A program made the position numbers and the translations under genes. Below are positions 21,946 through 30,941 of a stretch of 55,807 nt of DNA, piece by piece; positions within the stretch are counted from its first letter, which is position 1; the number at the start of each line of letters is the position of its first letter. The notes beneath the pieces are model-generated. The model ran no database searches and was not told the DNA's origin. It worked only from the letters and a program-made list of their open reading frames with translations. Origin of the DNA: Candidatus Saccharimonadota bacterium (GTDB lineage: Bacteria; Patescibacteriota; Saccharimonadia; Saccharimonadales; Saccharimonadaceae). Where the stretch lies: the NCBI GenBank assembly GCA_012270305.1, contig JAAXIO010000029.1, forward strand, positions 1 to 55,807. The letters run 5' to 3'.

Positions 21946-23019
21946 ATGAATCAAGAAACGATTATTATTTTTATTTTAATTGCCATTGTTGTAGGATTCG
22001 GCGTAGCCTTGTATTTGCTGCACCAACGCATGAAAGAGTTAAAACAAGGTGGCGCGGTAGAGCTGATTAAGAGCGACGTAACAGAGTTAACTCGGTCAAT
22101 GAACCAGCTGCAACAAGTAATGGGCGATCGACTGGAGCGCAGTAGTACAACTATTCAACAGTCCGTACAAAAACAGTTAAGTGAAAGTGCTAAGTTGGTA
22201 GCCGATGTGACGCAGCGCCTGGCGAAGCTGGATGAGACAAATCGACGCGTGGTTGACGTTGCCGACGAGTTAAAAACACTGCAAAACGTACTTAGTAACC
22301 CTAAGCAGCGTGGTGTGTTTGGTGAGTATTACTTAGAATCGGTGCTCGATAACGTATTGCCCCCAGGGCAATTTAAAATGCAGTATAAGTTTCAGGATGG
22401 CGAGATTGTAGATGCTGTTATATTTTTAGAAAAGGGACAAATACTGCCAATTGATAGTAAATTTAGCTTAGAGAATTACAACCGCATGATAGAGGCGAGC
22501 GGTAAAGAGCGAGAACTTTATTTACAAAAAGTAAAAACTGATTTAAAGCAGCGCATTGACGAGACATCGAAGTATATTCGCTCCCATGAGAATACGATGG
22601 ATTTTGCGTTTATGTTTATTCCTTCTGAGTCGCTATATTACGATTTACTGATTAACAATGTTGGTCAGGGCGGTAGCTCTAGGGACTTAATTGAATATGC
22701 ATTTCGCGATAAACATGTGATTATTGTGAGCCCAACGAGCTTTATGGCTTATTTACAGACAGTACTACAAGGGTTGCGTAGTTTACAAATTGAAGAGCAG
22801 GCAAAAGATATTCAAATTCGCGTTGGGAAATTGGGCACTCATATAGCGAAGTTTGAAACATTTATGCAAAAGCTCGGCGCGAGCTTGGGCACGACAGTGA
22901 ATCACTACAATAATGCCCACAAAGAACTTGGCAAGGTTGATAAAGATATTGTTAAAATTGCAAGTAGTGATAGCGGCGTAGAGCCACTTATGCTTGATAA
23001 GCCAAACAGTGATAATTAA
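21946..23019 (+). CDS. rmuC: DNA recombination protein RmuC homologue
   Basis: A 357-residue protein: N-terminal membrane helix (IIIFILIAIVVGFGVALYLL), a coiled coil from about residue 25 to 115, then the RmuC nuclease-like domain with NPKQRGVFGEYYLESVL, PIDSKFSLENYNRM, and FAFMFIPSESLYYDLL. RmuC limits inversions between short repeats in E. coli. TATAAT (21934-21939) ends 6 nt before the ATG, so transcription should begin on the A of the start codon. Confidence 0.93.
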   Translation: MNQETIIIFILIAIVVGFGVALYLLHQRMKELKQGGAVELIKSDVTELTRSMNQLQQVMGDRLERSSTTIQQSVQKQLSESAKLVADVTQRLAKLDETNRRVVDVADELKTLQNVLSNPKQRGVFGEYYLESVLDNVLPPGQFKMQYKFQDGEIVDAVIFLEKGQILPIDSKFSLENYNRMIEASGKERELYLQKVKTDLKQRIDETSKYIRSHENTMDFAFMFIPSESLYYDLLINNVGQGGSSRDLIEYAFRDKHVIIVSPTSFMAYLQTVLQGLRSLQIEEQAKDIQIRVGKLGTHIAKFETFMQKLGASLGTTVNHYNNAHKELGKVDKDIVKIASSDSGVEPLMLDKPNSDN

Positions 23020-23040
23020 TATATAAGGTATAAATAAAAA

Positions 23041-23071
23041 TCACTCGGTTGGTAACACCGAGTGACTTTGT
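23041..23071. terminator. Terminator between rmuC and the aquaporin-like gene
   Basis: TCACTCGGT (23041-23049) pairs with ACCGAGTGA (23057-23065) around TGGTAAC, followed by CTTTGTTT. It lies between convergent genes. Confidence 0.8.
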
Positions 23072-23087
23072 TTAGTGAACACTGTAG

Positions 23088-23942
23088 CTACGCAGCTAGT
23101 TCGTCGGTTGGATGAATCATGTCACTCAATACGTATCCAAGTACACCACCAACAAGTGGAGTAAGAGCGTAAATCATAACTGGCCATAGTTCCCATTCGT
23201 TGAATACTTGAAGTGAAACAGCAACAGCAGGGTTCAAGATTGCGCTTCCGCTAACATATCCTGCAGCCGTACCTGCAACAATAAGCCCAAGGTAGAATGA
23301 ACCACCCATTACAAATGCTTTTGCGATTGCAGAGCGATGGCGTACTACGCTTGCAGCACCAAATGCAAAGATAACACTACCAACTAATTCAGCAGCAAGG
23401 ACAACCCATTCTTTACCTTCGGTAACTGGATTTGCCGTGAATAGCTCTGGAGCTGATTGGCCATATAGAGCAGCTTCTTGGCTCACTGCTGGTGCATTTG
23501 CAACGAATGCAGAGAACACCACGAGGGCGAGCATTGCACCAAGGATTTGTGCCACGATAAATCCTGCAGCACGCTTCACAGTCAGACGACGTGTAGCGAG
23601 CGCACCCATTGTTAACACTGGGTTAACATACGCACCTGAAGCTACTCCTATAGCTAGAACGATCGCAATAAGACCGAACATAATGAATAGCGGTTGGCCT
23701 GATGTAACAATAACGATTGCCGCAAGCAGGAAAGTTCCTAGGAATTCAGCAACCGCAGCTGAAACAGCTGGCTTGCGTCCAAATCCTGATAGGCGAGTAG
23801 CTCGTGTTCGAAGTGATTGCTTCGCTGGCACTGCAGCAGATACGCTTTTTACCTTTGTTACTTTAGTAGTTGTTTTTTTGGCGGATGGGGCCGGTTTTTT
23901 GACCGACTTTTTGGTCGACGCGGCCGATTTCTTAGTTGCCAT
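23088..23942 (-). CDS. Aquaporin-like (MIP family) protein with basic N-terminal tail
   Basis: A 284-residue channel protein with six helices and two pore loops. The first loop reads Asn107-Pro-Val (canonical NPA) in SGAYVNPVLTMG; the second reads NPAVAVS, lacking the Arg that follows NPA in most aquaporins (NPAR). The first 57 residues are an Ala/Lys/Thr-rich, histone-H1-like tail (KKSAASTKKSVKKPAPSAKK) not usual for the family. Both pore changes would alter selectivity, so water versus another small solute cannot be told. GGAGGG precedes the ATG by about 8 nt. Confidence 0.85.
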   Translation of the reverse strand: MATKKSAASTKKSVKKPAPSAKKTTTKVTKVKSVSAAVPAKQSLRTRATRLSGFGRKPAVSAAVAEFLGTFLLAAIVIVTSGQPLFIMFGLIAIVLAIGVASGAYVNPVLTMGALATRRLTVKRAAGFIVAQILGAMLALVVFSAFVANAPAVSQEAALYGQSAPELFTANPVTEGKEWVVLAAELVGSVIFAFGAASVVRHRSAIAKAFVMGGSFYLGLIVAGTAAGYVSGSAILNPAVAVSLQVFNEWELWPVMIYALTPLVGGVLGYVLSDMIHPTDELAA

Positions 23943-24025
23943 GTATATTCCCTCCTTTAAACTAGAATATGAACGTAGTATAGCATAGCTTTATTGGACT
24001 ATTGCTACAGTGTATAGTAGAAGCA

Positions 24026-24262
24026 ATGGGACTTTATTTACAGCAGAATAACGATAGAAGTGAACTACAAAAACGCATTGCTGCCGAGCTAGCCGAAAAG
24101 GCAAAGAAGAAGCAGCAGCCAGCTGGCGATAGACCAGATGGGGTTATTGACTCTGCTTACTTAGAAAAGACTAAAGTTACTACTAGCTTAGCGTGGGTAT
24201 GGGCGTTAATTGTTGTAGTGTTCGTCGGTGTGCTCATCTGGCTTGTTACCCTAGCCATCTAA
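24026..24262 (+). CDS. Small single-helix membrane protein
   Basis: A 78-residue protein with a charged cytoplasmic N terminus, including a helix rich in Lys/Glu/Ala (RIAAELAEKAKKKQQ), and one C-terminal membrane helix (SLAWVWALIVVVFVGVLIWL). I know no family. ATG 24026 is preferred over TTG 24002 because TATAGT (24013-24018) lies 7 nt before it. It precedes pheS by 19 nt; pheS has its own -10 box. Confidence 0.65.
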   Translation: MGLYLQQNNDRSELQKRIAAELAEKAKKKQQPAGDRPDGVIDSAYLEKTKVTTSLAWVWALIVVVFVGVLIWLVTLAI

Positions 24263-24281
24263 CGGTATACTTGAGTAATAG

Positions 24282-25328
24282 ATGGGTCCGAATGAACTTG
24301 TTGCCGCTGTGCGCAAAGACTTATTAGCGCGATTTGAATCACTTGAGAAAAAAAGCGATATTTTAAAGGCACCCGAACTTAAAGATTTATTCAAGCAAAT
24401 CCCTGCGCTTGAGCCGCATGAGCGTGCGGAATTTGGACAAAAGATTAATGCGCTATCTAACGAACTAAAAGAATTAGTGGCTTCGGCTGCAGCTCCCATG
24501 CAGCACCTTACGCCGATTGATGTTACGGCTCCAATGGATATTAACGCAGCGCTCCCTTCTTTTTTGCCCGCAGAACACGGTAGTGTGCACCCTCTCATGA
24601 AAGAAGTGGAGGCACTGTCGGGTATTTTCGAGCGTATGGGCTTTAGTATTGAAGAGTCACGTGAGATTGATGACCAGTACCATATGTTTGATGCGTTGAA
24701 CTTTCCAAAAGATCACCCGGCTCGCGATGATTATGATACGTTTATGACAGTTGAAGAAGATGAGAATGGCGAGCGATTTGTTGCACCTGCGCACACGAGC
24801 ACTATGCAAAACCGGGTTCTTAAGAAATACGCTACTAACTTAGCAAAAGGGCAACCGATTGCTGCCGTAGTGCCTGATAGGGTATTTCGTAACGAGGATT
24901 TAGATGCCAGGCATGAGCATACATTTTATCAGGTAGAAGGTGTGTATGTTCATAAAGGTGTGCACGCTGGTATGCTGATTGCGACACTTCAGGAATTTTT
25001 GAGTGAATATTACAAGAAGACAGTTGAGGTGCGAACGAATCCGTTTTATTTTCCATTCACCGAGCCGAGTTTTGAAATGGCGCTCAGTTGTCCGTTTTGT
25101 GAAAAAGCGGGCTGCAAAGTTTGTAGTTTTGAAGGCTGGATTGAGCTGCTCGGATGCGGCATGATACACCCCGAAGTACTAAAAGCTGCCAACATCGACC
25201 CAACGGAATATACCGGATTTGCGTGGGGACTTGGGATCGACCGTTTGGTTATGATGAAAAATGGGATTGAAGATGTGCGTCACTTCGAGAGCGCGAAACT
25301 AACATTTTTGAGGCAATTTAATGACTAA
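24282..25328 (+). CDS. pheS: Phenylalanine--tRNA ligase alpha subunit
   Basis: The catalytic subunit of the class II (alpha-beta)2 synthetase that charges tRNA-Phe. The 348 residues show motif 2 (RVFRNEDLDARHEHTFYQ), the phenylalanine pocket (TNPFYFPFTEPSFEM) and motif 3 (GFAWGLGIDRLVMM). The N terminus is a shortened tRNA-binding coiled coil. A cysteine cluster CPFCEKAGCKVC precedes GWIELLGCGM; four close cysteines could hold zinc. TATACT (24266-24271) is 10 nt upstream of the ATG. It overlaps the gpx gene by 8 nt. Confidence 0.97.
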   Translation: MGPNELVAAVRKDLLARFESLEKKSDILKAPELKDLFKQIPALEPHERAEFGQKINALSNELKELVASAAAPMQHLTPIDVTAPMDINAALPSFLPAEHGSVHPLMKEVEALSGIFERMGFSIEESREIDDQYHMFDALNFPKDHPARDDYDTFMTVEEDENGERFVAPAHTSTMQNRVLKKYATNLAKGQPIAAVVPDRVFRNEDLDARHEHTFYQVEGVYVHKGVHAGMLIATLQEFLSEYYKKTVEVRTNPFYFPFTEPSFEMALSCPFCEKAGCKVCSFEGWIELLGCGMIHPEVLKAANIDPTEYTGFAWGLGIDRLVMMKNGIEDVRHFESAKLTFLRQFND

Positions 25329-25815
25329 GCAATCTTTTTACGATTTTACACTAACTATGAATGATAGCAGCACACTCGATACTTCGAGCTTGAAGGGGAA
25401 AGTTGTTGTGGTTGCAAACACGGCCACCGGCTGTGGCTATGCCCCTCAATTTAAAGATCTGCAGTATCTACACGACACCTACAAAGCCAAGGGTTTGGTT
25501 GTAATAGGAATGCCGAGTGATCAGTTTAAGCAAGAGGCGGTGAGTGATGACGATATGGTCGGTGTATGTCGTGATACATTTAGTGTTTCTTTCCCGCTCA
25601 CGAAGACCGTACGAGTGAACGGTGCAGAAGCCGATCCATTTATTACGTATATCAAACAGCGAAGCAAAGGGCTGCTAGGTGCGAGTATTAAATGGAACTT
25701 TACGAAATTTTTAATTGACCAGCAAGGAAATGTTGTACAACGGCTTTCACCGCAAAAGAACCCACGTGAATTGGAGCCAAGAATTGTAACACTACTCGAA
25801 GGTGCGCGTTCATGA
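25321..25815 (+). CDS. Glutathione peroxidase-like thiol peroxidase
   Basis: A 164-residue thioredoxin-fold peroxidase that reduces hydroperoxides. NTATGCGYAPQF contains the peroxidatic Cys (about residue 38) in place of selenocysteine; GMPSDQF and the WNFTKFLID motif supply the Gln/Trp/Asn tetrad partners. The reductant is more likely thioredoxin (trxB is nearby at 28941) than glutathione. It overlaps both pheS (8 nt) and pheT (4 nt), so it is embedded in the synthetase operon. Confidence 0.92.
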   Translation: MTKQSFYDFTLTMNDSSTLDTSSLKGKVVVVANTATGCGYAPQFKDLQYLHDTYKAKGLVVIGMPSDQFKQEAVSDDDMVGVCRDTFSVSFPLTKTVRVNGAEADPFITYIKQRSKGLLGASIKWNFTKFLIDQQGNVVQRLSPQKNPRELEPRIVTLLEGARS

Positions 25816-28298
25816 AGGTAAGTATTCAAGCAGTTAAACAGTTTACAAAAGTAAACCTATCAACCAGTGAGCTTATTCAGAAAATAAACTCTCAACTTGG
25901 GGCGATTGAAGATGTAATACACACGAACGATGTATATAAAGATGCTCGTATTGTAAAAGTAGTCAGCGCAGAAAAGCATCCTGCGGCTGACAGGTTGCAG
26001 GTAACCCGAATAGATGATGGCGGACAGATTAAAGATGTAGAGCGCGACGATGATGGGCTGGTACAGGTTGTATGTGGTGCGCCGAATGTAGCGGCCGGGA
26101 TGTTTGCTGTGTGGCTGCCGCCACGAAGTGTGGTTCCGGCTACCTATCACGATGATGATCCGTTTATTCTGGGTGCTCGTGAACTGCGTGGGGTGATGAG
26201 TCAGGGTATGTTGGCGGCCGCTGATGAGCTAGCGATTGGAACAGACCATGAGGGCATACTGGAAATTAATCCGGGCGAATGGAAGCCGAGCGAGCTTGAA
26301 ATCACGCCCGGTGTACTTTTTGCTGATGTATATGGGTTGAACGATACGGTTATTGATATTGAAAACAAAATGTTCACTCACCGTCCCGATTTGTTTGGGC
26401 AGCTCGGGGTTGCAAGGGAAATCGCGGGCATACAACAACAGCCATTTATTAGCCCCTCTTGGTATAGTGAAGCGCCAACGTTTACTGCATCAAAATTACT
26501 GAGCTTACACCAACACAACGACGCACCAGAAAAAGTTCCGCGTTTTATGACGGTTGCAATTAAAGGTGTTGAGGTAAAGCCAAGTCCACTCTGGTTGCAG
26601 TGTGCACTTGTGGCAATGGGTTCAAAACCAATCAACAACATCGTGGACGTGACGAATTATATTATGCTCATTACATCGCAGCCGACGCATGCGTATGATT
26701 ACGACTTGCTTCGAGGCAACAAAATTACTGCACGTATGGCAGCGACTGGTGAAACGCTCACATTATTAAATCAAAAAACGTACACTCTGTCTGACGATGA
26801 CATTGTGATTGCAGATAGTGAGGGTGCGATTGGGCTAGCCGGCATTATGGGCGGTGGAAATTCCGAAGTATCCGAGAATACCACGAACATCGTGCTAGAG
26901 GTTGCGACATTTGATATGTACGCTCTACGCAAAACAAGTATGCGGCATGGCTTATTTACCGACGCCTTGACACGCTTTAATAAAGGTCAGTCTCCACGGC
27001 AAAACGATTATGTAATGGCACTCCTTATAAAAACTATTCTCGATGTTTCGCCAGGCGAGGTTGCAAGCGATGTAAGTGATATGAAGGCGGATAGTGCTAG
27101 GCAAACAGTGCACTGCAGCGCAGCGTTTATTAATGAACGGCTTGGACTAGATTTAACATCCAATGAAATTGCCCGCTTGCTAACGAATGTTGAATTTGAT
27201 GTTGAAGCATCTAGTGACAGTATTAACATAACGGTGCCATTTTGGCGTACTGACATTTCGCTGCCGGAGGACGTTGTTGAGGAGGTCGGGCGGCTGTATA
27301 GTTTTGATGAGCTACCTCGTGAACTGCCGATGCGTTCATCAATGCCGGTTCAAAAAAACGCATTCCGCAGTGTAAAGCAAGGCATACGGTCTTCCTTAAC
27401 ACGGTTTGGGGCAAATGAGGTATTGACGTATAGCTTTGTGCATGAAAAAGTACTCACAAAAGCCACGCAGAATCCTGCCTTAGCCTACAAGCTTTCAAAC
27501 GCGTTAAGCCCCGATTTACAGTACTATCGCTTAAGTATTACACCAAGTTTACTCGATAAAACGCACATGAATATTAAAGCCGGCTATAGTTCGTTCGCCC
27601 TCTATGAATTCGGTAAAGCGCATATGAAAGAAATGATGAGCGATGACGAACCGTCTGTTCCAGAAGAGGTAAGTACAGTTGCTATGATCGTTACCGATAA
27701 AAAAGCAACTGATGCCGCATACTTTATGGCAAAGCGATATGCTCAAACAGTACTGGGAAATGCCAGTGAGTACCAAGTTGTGCCACTGCAAGAAGCTCAA
27801 GACAGTTTAGGTAAATGGCAACAGCAACTTGTGGCGCCATACGAACCTGCCCGTTCGGCAGTTATTCGTGTGGGTGATGCCGTGATTGGCGTTGTTGGTG
27901 AATTTAAACATGCGGTGCGTAGCGCATTCAAACTGCCTCAATATACAGCTGGCTTTGAATTTGATATGAGCCATTTGCAGCCAACGCTTTCGACATATAA
28001 ACCACTTTCAAAGTATCCTGAAGTTACGCAAGATTTATCACTCGTAGTCGATGCTAATACCCGTTTTGACCAGCTTTATAGTCTAGTACAAGACACGCTA
28101 CAGAAGCATGAAGACATGCAGTGCAGTATTACGCCGCTGTCGGTGTATCAGGCTACTGATAATACGGCCGTTAAGACAATTTCATTTAGGATTACCGCAC
28201 TTAGTTACACTACAACGCTCCGGGACAAAGATGTTACGAGCCTTCTTGACTCGGTGGTAGCCGCTGCCGCTGAAAAATTAAATGCTACTCGTGGCTAA
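25812..28298 (+). CDS. pheT: Phenylalanine--tRNA ligase beta subunit
   Basis: The 828-residue editing and tRNA-binding subunit. An EMAP/OB-like tRNA-binding domain lies at about 40-160 (RIVKVVSAEKHPAADRLQV, VVCGAPNV); the B3/B4 editing domain follows (PINNIVDVTNYIM, MGGGNSEVS); B5 (YSFDELP) and the catalytic-like core come next; and the C-terminal anticodon-binding FDX-ACB domain has KYPEVTQDLSLVV. Length is normal. The start overlaps the gpx stop (ATGA). Confidence 0.97.
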   Translation: MKVSIQAVKQFTKVNLSTSELIQKINSQLGAIEDVIHTNDVYKDARIVKVVSAEKHPAADRLQVTRIDDGGQIKDVERDDDGLVQVVCGAPNVAAGMFAVWLPPRSVVPATYHDDDPFILGARELRGVMSQGMLAAADELAIGTDHEGILEINPGEWKPSELEITPGVLFADVYGLNDTVIDIENKMFTHRPDLFGQLGVAREIAGIQQQPFISPSWYSEAPTFTASKLLSLHQHNDAPEKVPRFMTVAIKGVEVKPSPLWLQCALVAMGSKPINNIVDVTNYIMLITSQPTHAYDYDLLRGNKITARMAATGETLTLLNQKTYTLSDDDIVIADSEGAIGLAGIMGGGNSEVSENTTNIVLEVATFDMYALRKTSMRHGLFTDALTRFNKGQSPRQNDYVMALLIKTILDVSPGEVASDVSDMKADSARQTVHCSAAFINERLGLDLTSNEIARLLTNVEFDVEASSDSINITVPFWRTDISLPEDVVEEVGRLYSFDELPRELPMRSSMPVQKNAFRSVKQGIRSSLTRFGANEVLTYSFVHEKVLTKATQNPALAYKLSNALSPDLQYYRLSITPSLLDKTHMNIKAGYSSFALYEFGKAHMKEMMSDDEPSVPEEVSTVAMIVTDKKATDAAYFMAKRYAQTVLGNASEYQVVPLQEAQDSLGKWQQQLVAPYEPARSAVIRVGDAVIGVVGEFKHAVRSAFKLPQYTAGFEFDMSHLQPTLSTYKPLSKYPEVTQDLSLVVDANTRFDQLYSLVQDTLQKHEDMQCSITPLSVYQATDNTAVKTISFRITALSYTTTLRDKDVTSLLDSVVAAAAEKLNATRG

Positions 28299-28349
28299 TT
28301 AACCGCTGAAACACTGTGCCAGGTTTGATATACTAATACAAGTAATATG

Positions 28350-28364
28350 ACAGAATAATTCTGT
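28350..28364. promoter_or_regulatory. Palindrome in the leader of the FKBP gene
   Basis: ACAGAATAATTCTGT is a perfect ACAGAA-N3-TTCTGT palindrome, 15 nt downstream of TATACT (28329-28334). It could be an operator or an mRNA hairpin; I know no matching regulator. Confidence 0.3.
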
Positions 28365-28378
28365 AAAGAGAGGGAGTT

Positions 28379-28948
28379 ATGGCGACAGGTAAAGGCCAGC
28401 GTATTGGTATTTGGGTAATTGCAGTAGTGCTTGTGGTAGGAACATTTGCTGGGTTTATTGCAATGATACTTGCCCCACAGAATCAAGCTGAGTTGGCGGC
28501 AAAGCAACAAGCTGACTATCAGAAGATGCTACGGGAATATCAAGAAGAGCAAGAGAAGCTGAATCGTCCGCTTGATGGGTACAAGGCCGAAGCATTTAAT
28601 GCAGATGATGTCACTAGGCTAGAGGTTGATGTACTGAAGAGTAGTGAAGGTAAAGTTCTGACTAAAGAATCTACGATTAAGGCGAATTATTTCGGCTGGA
28701 CAAGCGACGGAAAGATTTTTGATAGTACAAATAAAGAAGGCAGCGAGACTACACCGATAGAGTTTAATTTATCTGGAGTAATTGCCGGTTGGACTGAGGG
28801 ACTTGCTGGCCAGCGCGTTGGTTCAACCGTGAAGCTGATGATCCCTACCGAAAAGGCATACGGTGAGGATGCGGCGGCAATGGGGCGCCCAGCAGGGCCA
28901 CTCGCCTTTATAGTAGAAATAAAAGAATTGGTAGTTGAAAATGAGTAG
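28379..28948 (+). CDS. Membrane-anchored FKBP-type peptidyl-prolyl isomerase
   Basis: A 189-residue protein: N-terminal helix (IGIWVIAVVLVVGTFAGFIA), a coiled coil rich in Gln/Glu (about 45-70) and a C-terminal FKBP domain. The latter shows ANYFGWTSDGKIFDST, the active-site strand GVIAGWTEGLAGQRVGS and the IPTEKAYGE segment. It catalyses prolyl cis-trans isomerisation, probably on exported proteins. GAGAGGGAG precedes the ATG. It overlaps trxB by 8 nt, so exported-protein folding and thiol chemistry are co-expressed. Confidence 0.92.
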   Translation: MATGKGQRIGIWVIAVVLVVGTFAGFIAMILAPQNQAELAAKQQADYQKMLREYQEEQEKLNRPLDGYKAEAFNADDVTRLEVDVLKSSEGKVLTKESTIKANYFGWTSDGKIFDSTNKEGSETTPIEFNLSGVIAGWTEGLAGQRVGSTVKLMIPTEKAYGEDAAAMGRPAGPLAFIVEIKELVVENE

Positions 28949-29915
28949 TGAAGCAAATGTCCGTGACGTAGTTATGATAGGGGCAGGCCCAAGCGCATTG
29001 GCTGCAGCCGTGTATACAACACGCGAAAATATCGATACTGTACTATACGAAAAAGGGGTAATTGGTGGTATGGCCGCAATCACCGATAAGGTAGATAACT
29101 ACCCTGGCTTTCCTGATGGTATTGAAGGCATGAAGCTTGCAATGCAATTGCAGGCGCAGGCAGAACGATTTGGCGCACAAATTGAACTGGGCGATGTGTC
29201 CGACATTATAGATAACGGTGATACGAAAACTGTAATTGTTGATGGTAAGCCGGTTGAAGCAAAGGCTGTGCTAATTGCCACTGGGAGTGATTACAATAAG
29301 ATCGATGTGCCCGGAGAAGCAGAGTTCTATGGTCGTGGTGTGCACTACTGTGCAACATGCGACGGCGCGTTCTATAAAAATCGCCAGCTGGTAGTAATTG
29401 GTGGCGGGAACTCAGCGGTTCAAGAAGCAATTTTCTTAACACGCTTTACAAGCCACATTGATTTACTTGTTCGAAGCACAATCAAAGCGAGCGAGGTTCT
29501 GCAAACAGAACTGCAAAAGCATGTTGAAGCTGGAAGAATTACTGTACATCTACATACAGAGACGACTGAAATTGTCGCTACAGACGGAAAAGTAACCTCT
29601 GTAAAAGCTACTAAAGACGGTGAGCCCACTGAGTTTGCAACTGACGGTGTATTTGTGTTTGTGGGGTTAAATCCAAATACAGGATTCTTAGCAAATACAA
29701 GTATCGAGCTCGATGAGCACCGCTTGATTAAAACTGATAAAAATTTGCAAACATCAATGAAGGGTGTATTTGCAAGCGGTGATGTACGGAGCGGTGCCAC
29801 TATGCAGATTGCCAGCGCTGTTGGCGAGGGTGCGAGTGCAGCCCTAGCTATTCGGGAATATCTCGATGAGGTTAGGCAACATGCTCCTCAAAAAATGCTT
29901 CCAGCTGACGAATAA
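28941..29915 (+). CDS. trxB: Thioredoxin reductase
   Basis: An FAD/NADPH-dependent reductase of thioredoxin. The 324 residues show the FAD-binding GAGPSALAAAVYTTRE, the redox-active disulfide CATCDGAF at about residue 139, the NADPH-binding GGGNSAVQEAIFLTR and the C-terminal FASGDVRSGA. In the first motif Pro-Ser replaces the usual Pro-Ala. ATG 28941 is inside the FKBP stop region; TTG 28935 is possible. Its 3' end overlaps the convergent PLD-family gene by 44 nt. Confidence 0.96.
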   Translation: MSSEANVRDVVMIGAGPSALAAAVYTTRENIDTVLYEKGVIGGMAAITDKVDNYPGFPDGIEGMKLAMQLQAQAERFGAQIELGDVSDIIDNGDTKTVIVDGKPVEAKAVLIATGSDYNKIDVPGEAEFYGRGVHYCATCDGAFYKNRQLVVIGGGNSAVQEAIFLTRFTSHIDLLVRSTIKASEVLQTELQKHVEAGRITVHLHTETTEIVATDGKVTSVKATKDGEPTEFATDGVFVFVGLNPNTGFLANTSIELDEHRLIKTDKNLQTSMKGVFASGDVRSGATMQIASAVGEGASAALAIREYLDEVRQHAPQKMLPADE

Positions 29916-30858
29916 TACGTTTGTCAGCTGTTTCAAGCGCAATTTCTCGAGTGCCGAGGAACACCCCACCATATACAAAATTGTGAGAACCACTTACCGC
30001 TACCTTAGAGCCGTCTGCCATGGTGAAAATCATGAATTTGGCATGCAGGTAGCGGTCGCGTTTATATAACGTTTTATGGCGTGAGAATAACATGCCAATT
30101 GAGATGACGGCCCGATTAAGTGTGCCGGCTAGCTCTGGTGGGTTGAAGTAAAGCTTGGCTTGTTTGGATTTTAGAATGCGTCCAAGCTTACCGGTGGGGC
30201 AATACTGCGAGACGAGCAGTATGCTACTAGCTTCGCGAGCTAGCTCGGTAACGCGTCGGTAGATGATAGAGTCTCCTTGAAAGCCACCATCGGTTAGTAC
30301 AACATTGTTGCCATAGGCGAACTTATGGCTGCGATATGCATAATGATGCGTATCGGCTTTGGTAATTTGGTTAAACTCATGAGTTAGATCGTCAGCGAGC
30401 TGGGAATCTTCGCAGCGAAACATGAAGTCATTGTTTTCGGTGAAGTCTTTTGCGTATAAGTTAACCCCACCGAACGAAAATACAGTGTTATCAACAACTA
30501 GGTACTTTATGTGTGTGCGGCCAGTGAACGGTGTAGCACTAAACCTACCTAACCAGTTAAAGGTCACTCCTTTTTTTGTTAAATTACGTACCGAAGATGT
30601 GGTGGCTCGTGATTTTTTTGTGAAATATTTATATGGCAAAAAGTGCCCACCAAGTTCGCCGTAGGTGAATGTATCAGCGGCGATACGCACACTTACGCCA
30701 CGCTCAGCGGCGGCTTCTAACGCATCGACAAAACCATCGGTCACATCGTCGTCGGTGAACATAAGTGACATGAATAAAACGCGATGTTTTGCTCTATTGA
30801 TTGCGCTTACTGCTTCGGCAACATATTCGGGAGTAGTAAGCAGAGTAGGTACAGACAT
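29872..30858 (-). CDS. Phospholipase D-family protein (cardiolipin synthase-like)
   Basis: A 328-residue protein with two HKD motifs: HIKYLVVDN at about residue 116 and HAKFMIF at about 270, each followed by the N-x-S/G-type residues (GGVN, GSHNF). No membrane segment is present at the N terminus, unlike most cardiolipin synthases. It could make or cleave a phosphodiester in phospholipids or act as a nuclease. Its 3' end overlaps trxB by 44 nt on the other strand, so antisense interference between the transcripts is possible. Confidence 0.88.
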   Translation of the reverse strand: MSVPTLLTTPEYVAEAVSAINRAKHRVLFMSLMFTDDDVTDGFVDALEAAAERGVSVRIAADTFTYGELGGHFLPYKYFTKKSRATTSSVRNLTKKGVTFNWLGRFSATPFTGRTHIKYLVVDNTVFSFGGVNLYAKDFTENNDFMFRCEDSQLADDLTHEFNQITKADTHHYAYRSHKFAYGNNVVLTDGGFQGDSIIYRRVTELAREASSILLVSQYCPTGKLGRILKSKQAKLYFNPPELAGTLNRAVISIGMLFSRHKTLYKRDRYLHAKFMIFTMADGSKVAVSGSHNFVYGGVFLGTREIALETADKRIIRQLEAFFEEHVA

Positions 30859-30941
30859 GAAGTTATTATAACAGCCTGATACTCTAGGTGTAGTTTGATA
30901 TAATAAAAACTAATTGGAAATAGTCAAAGTAAGGAGAAATA

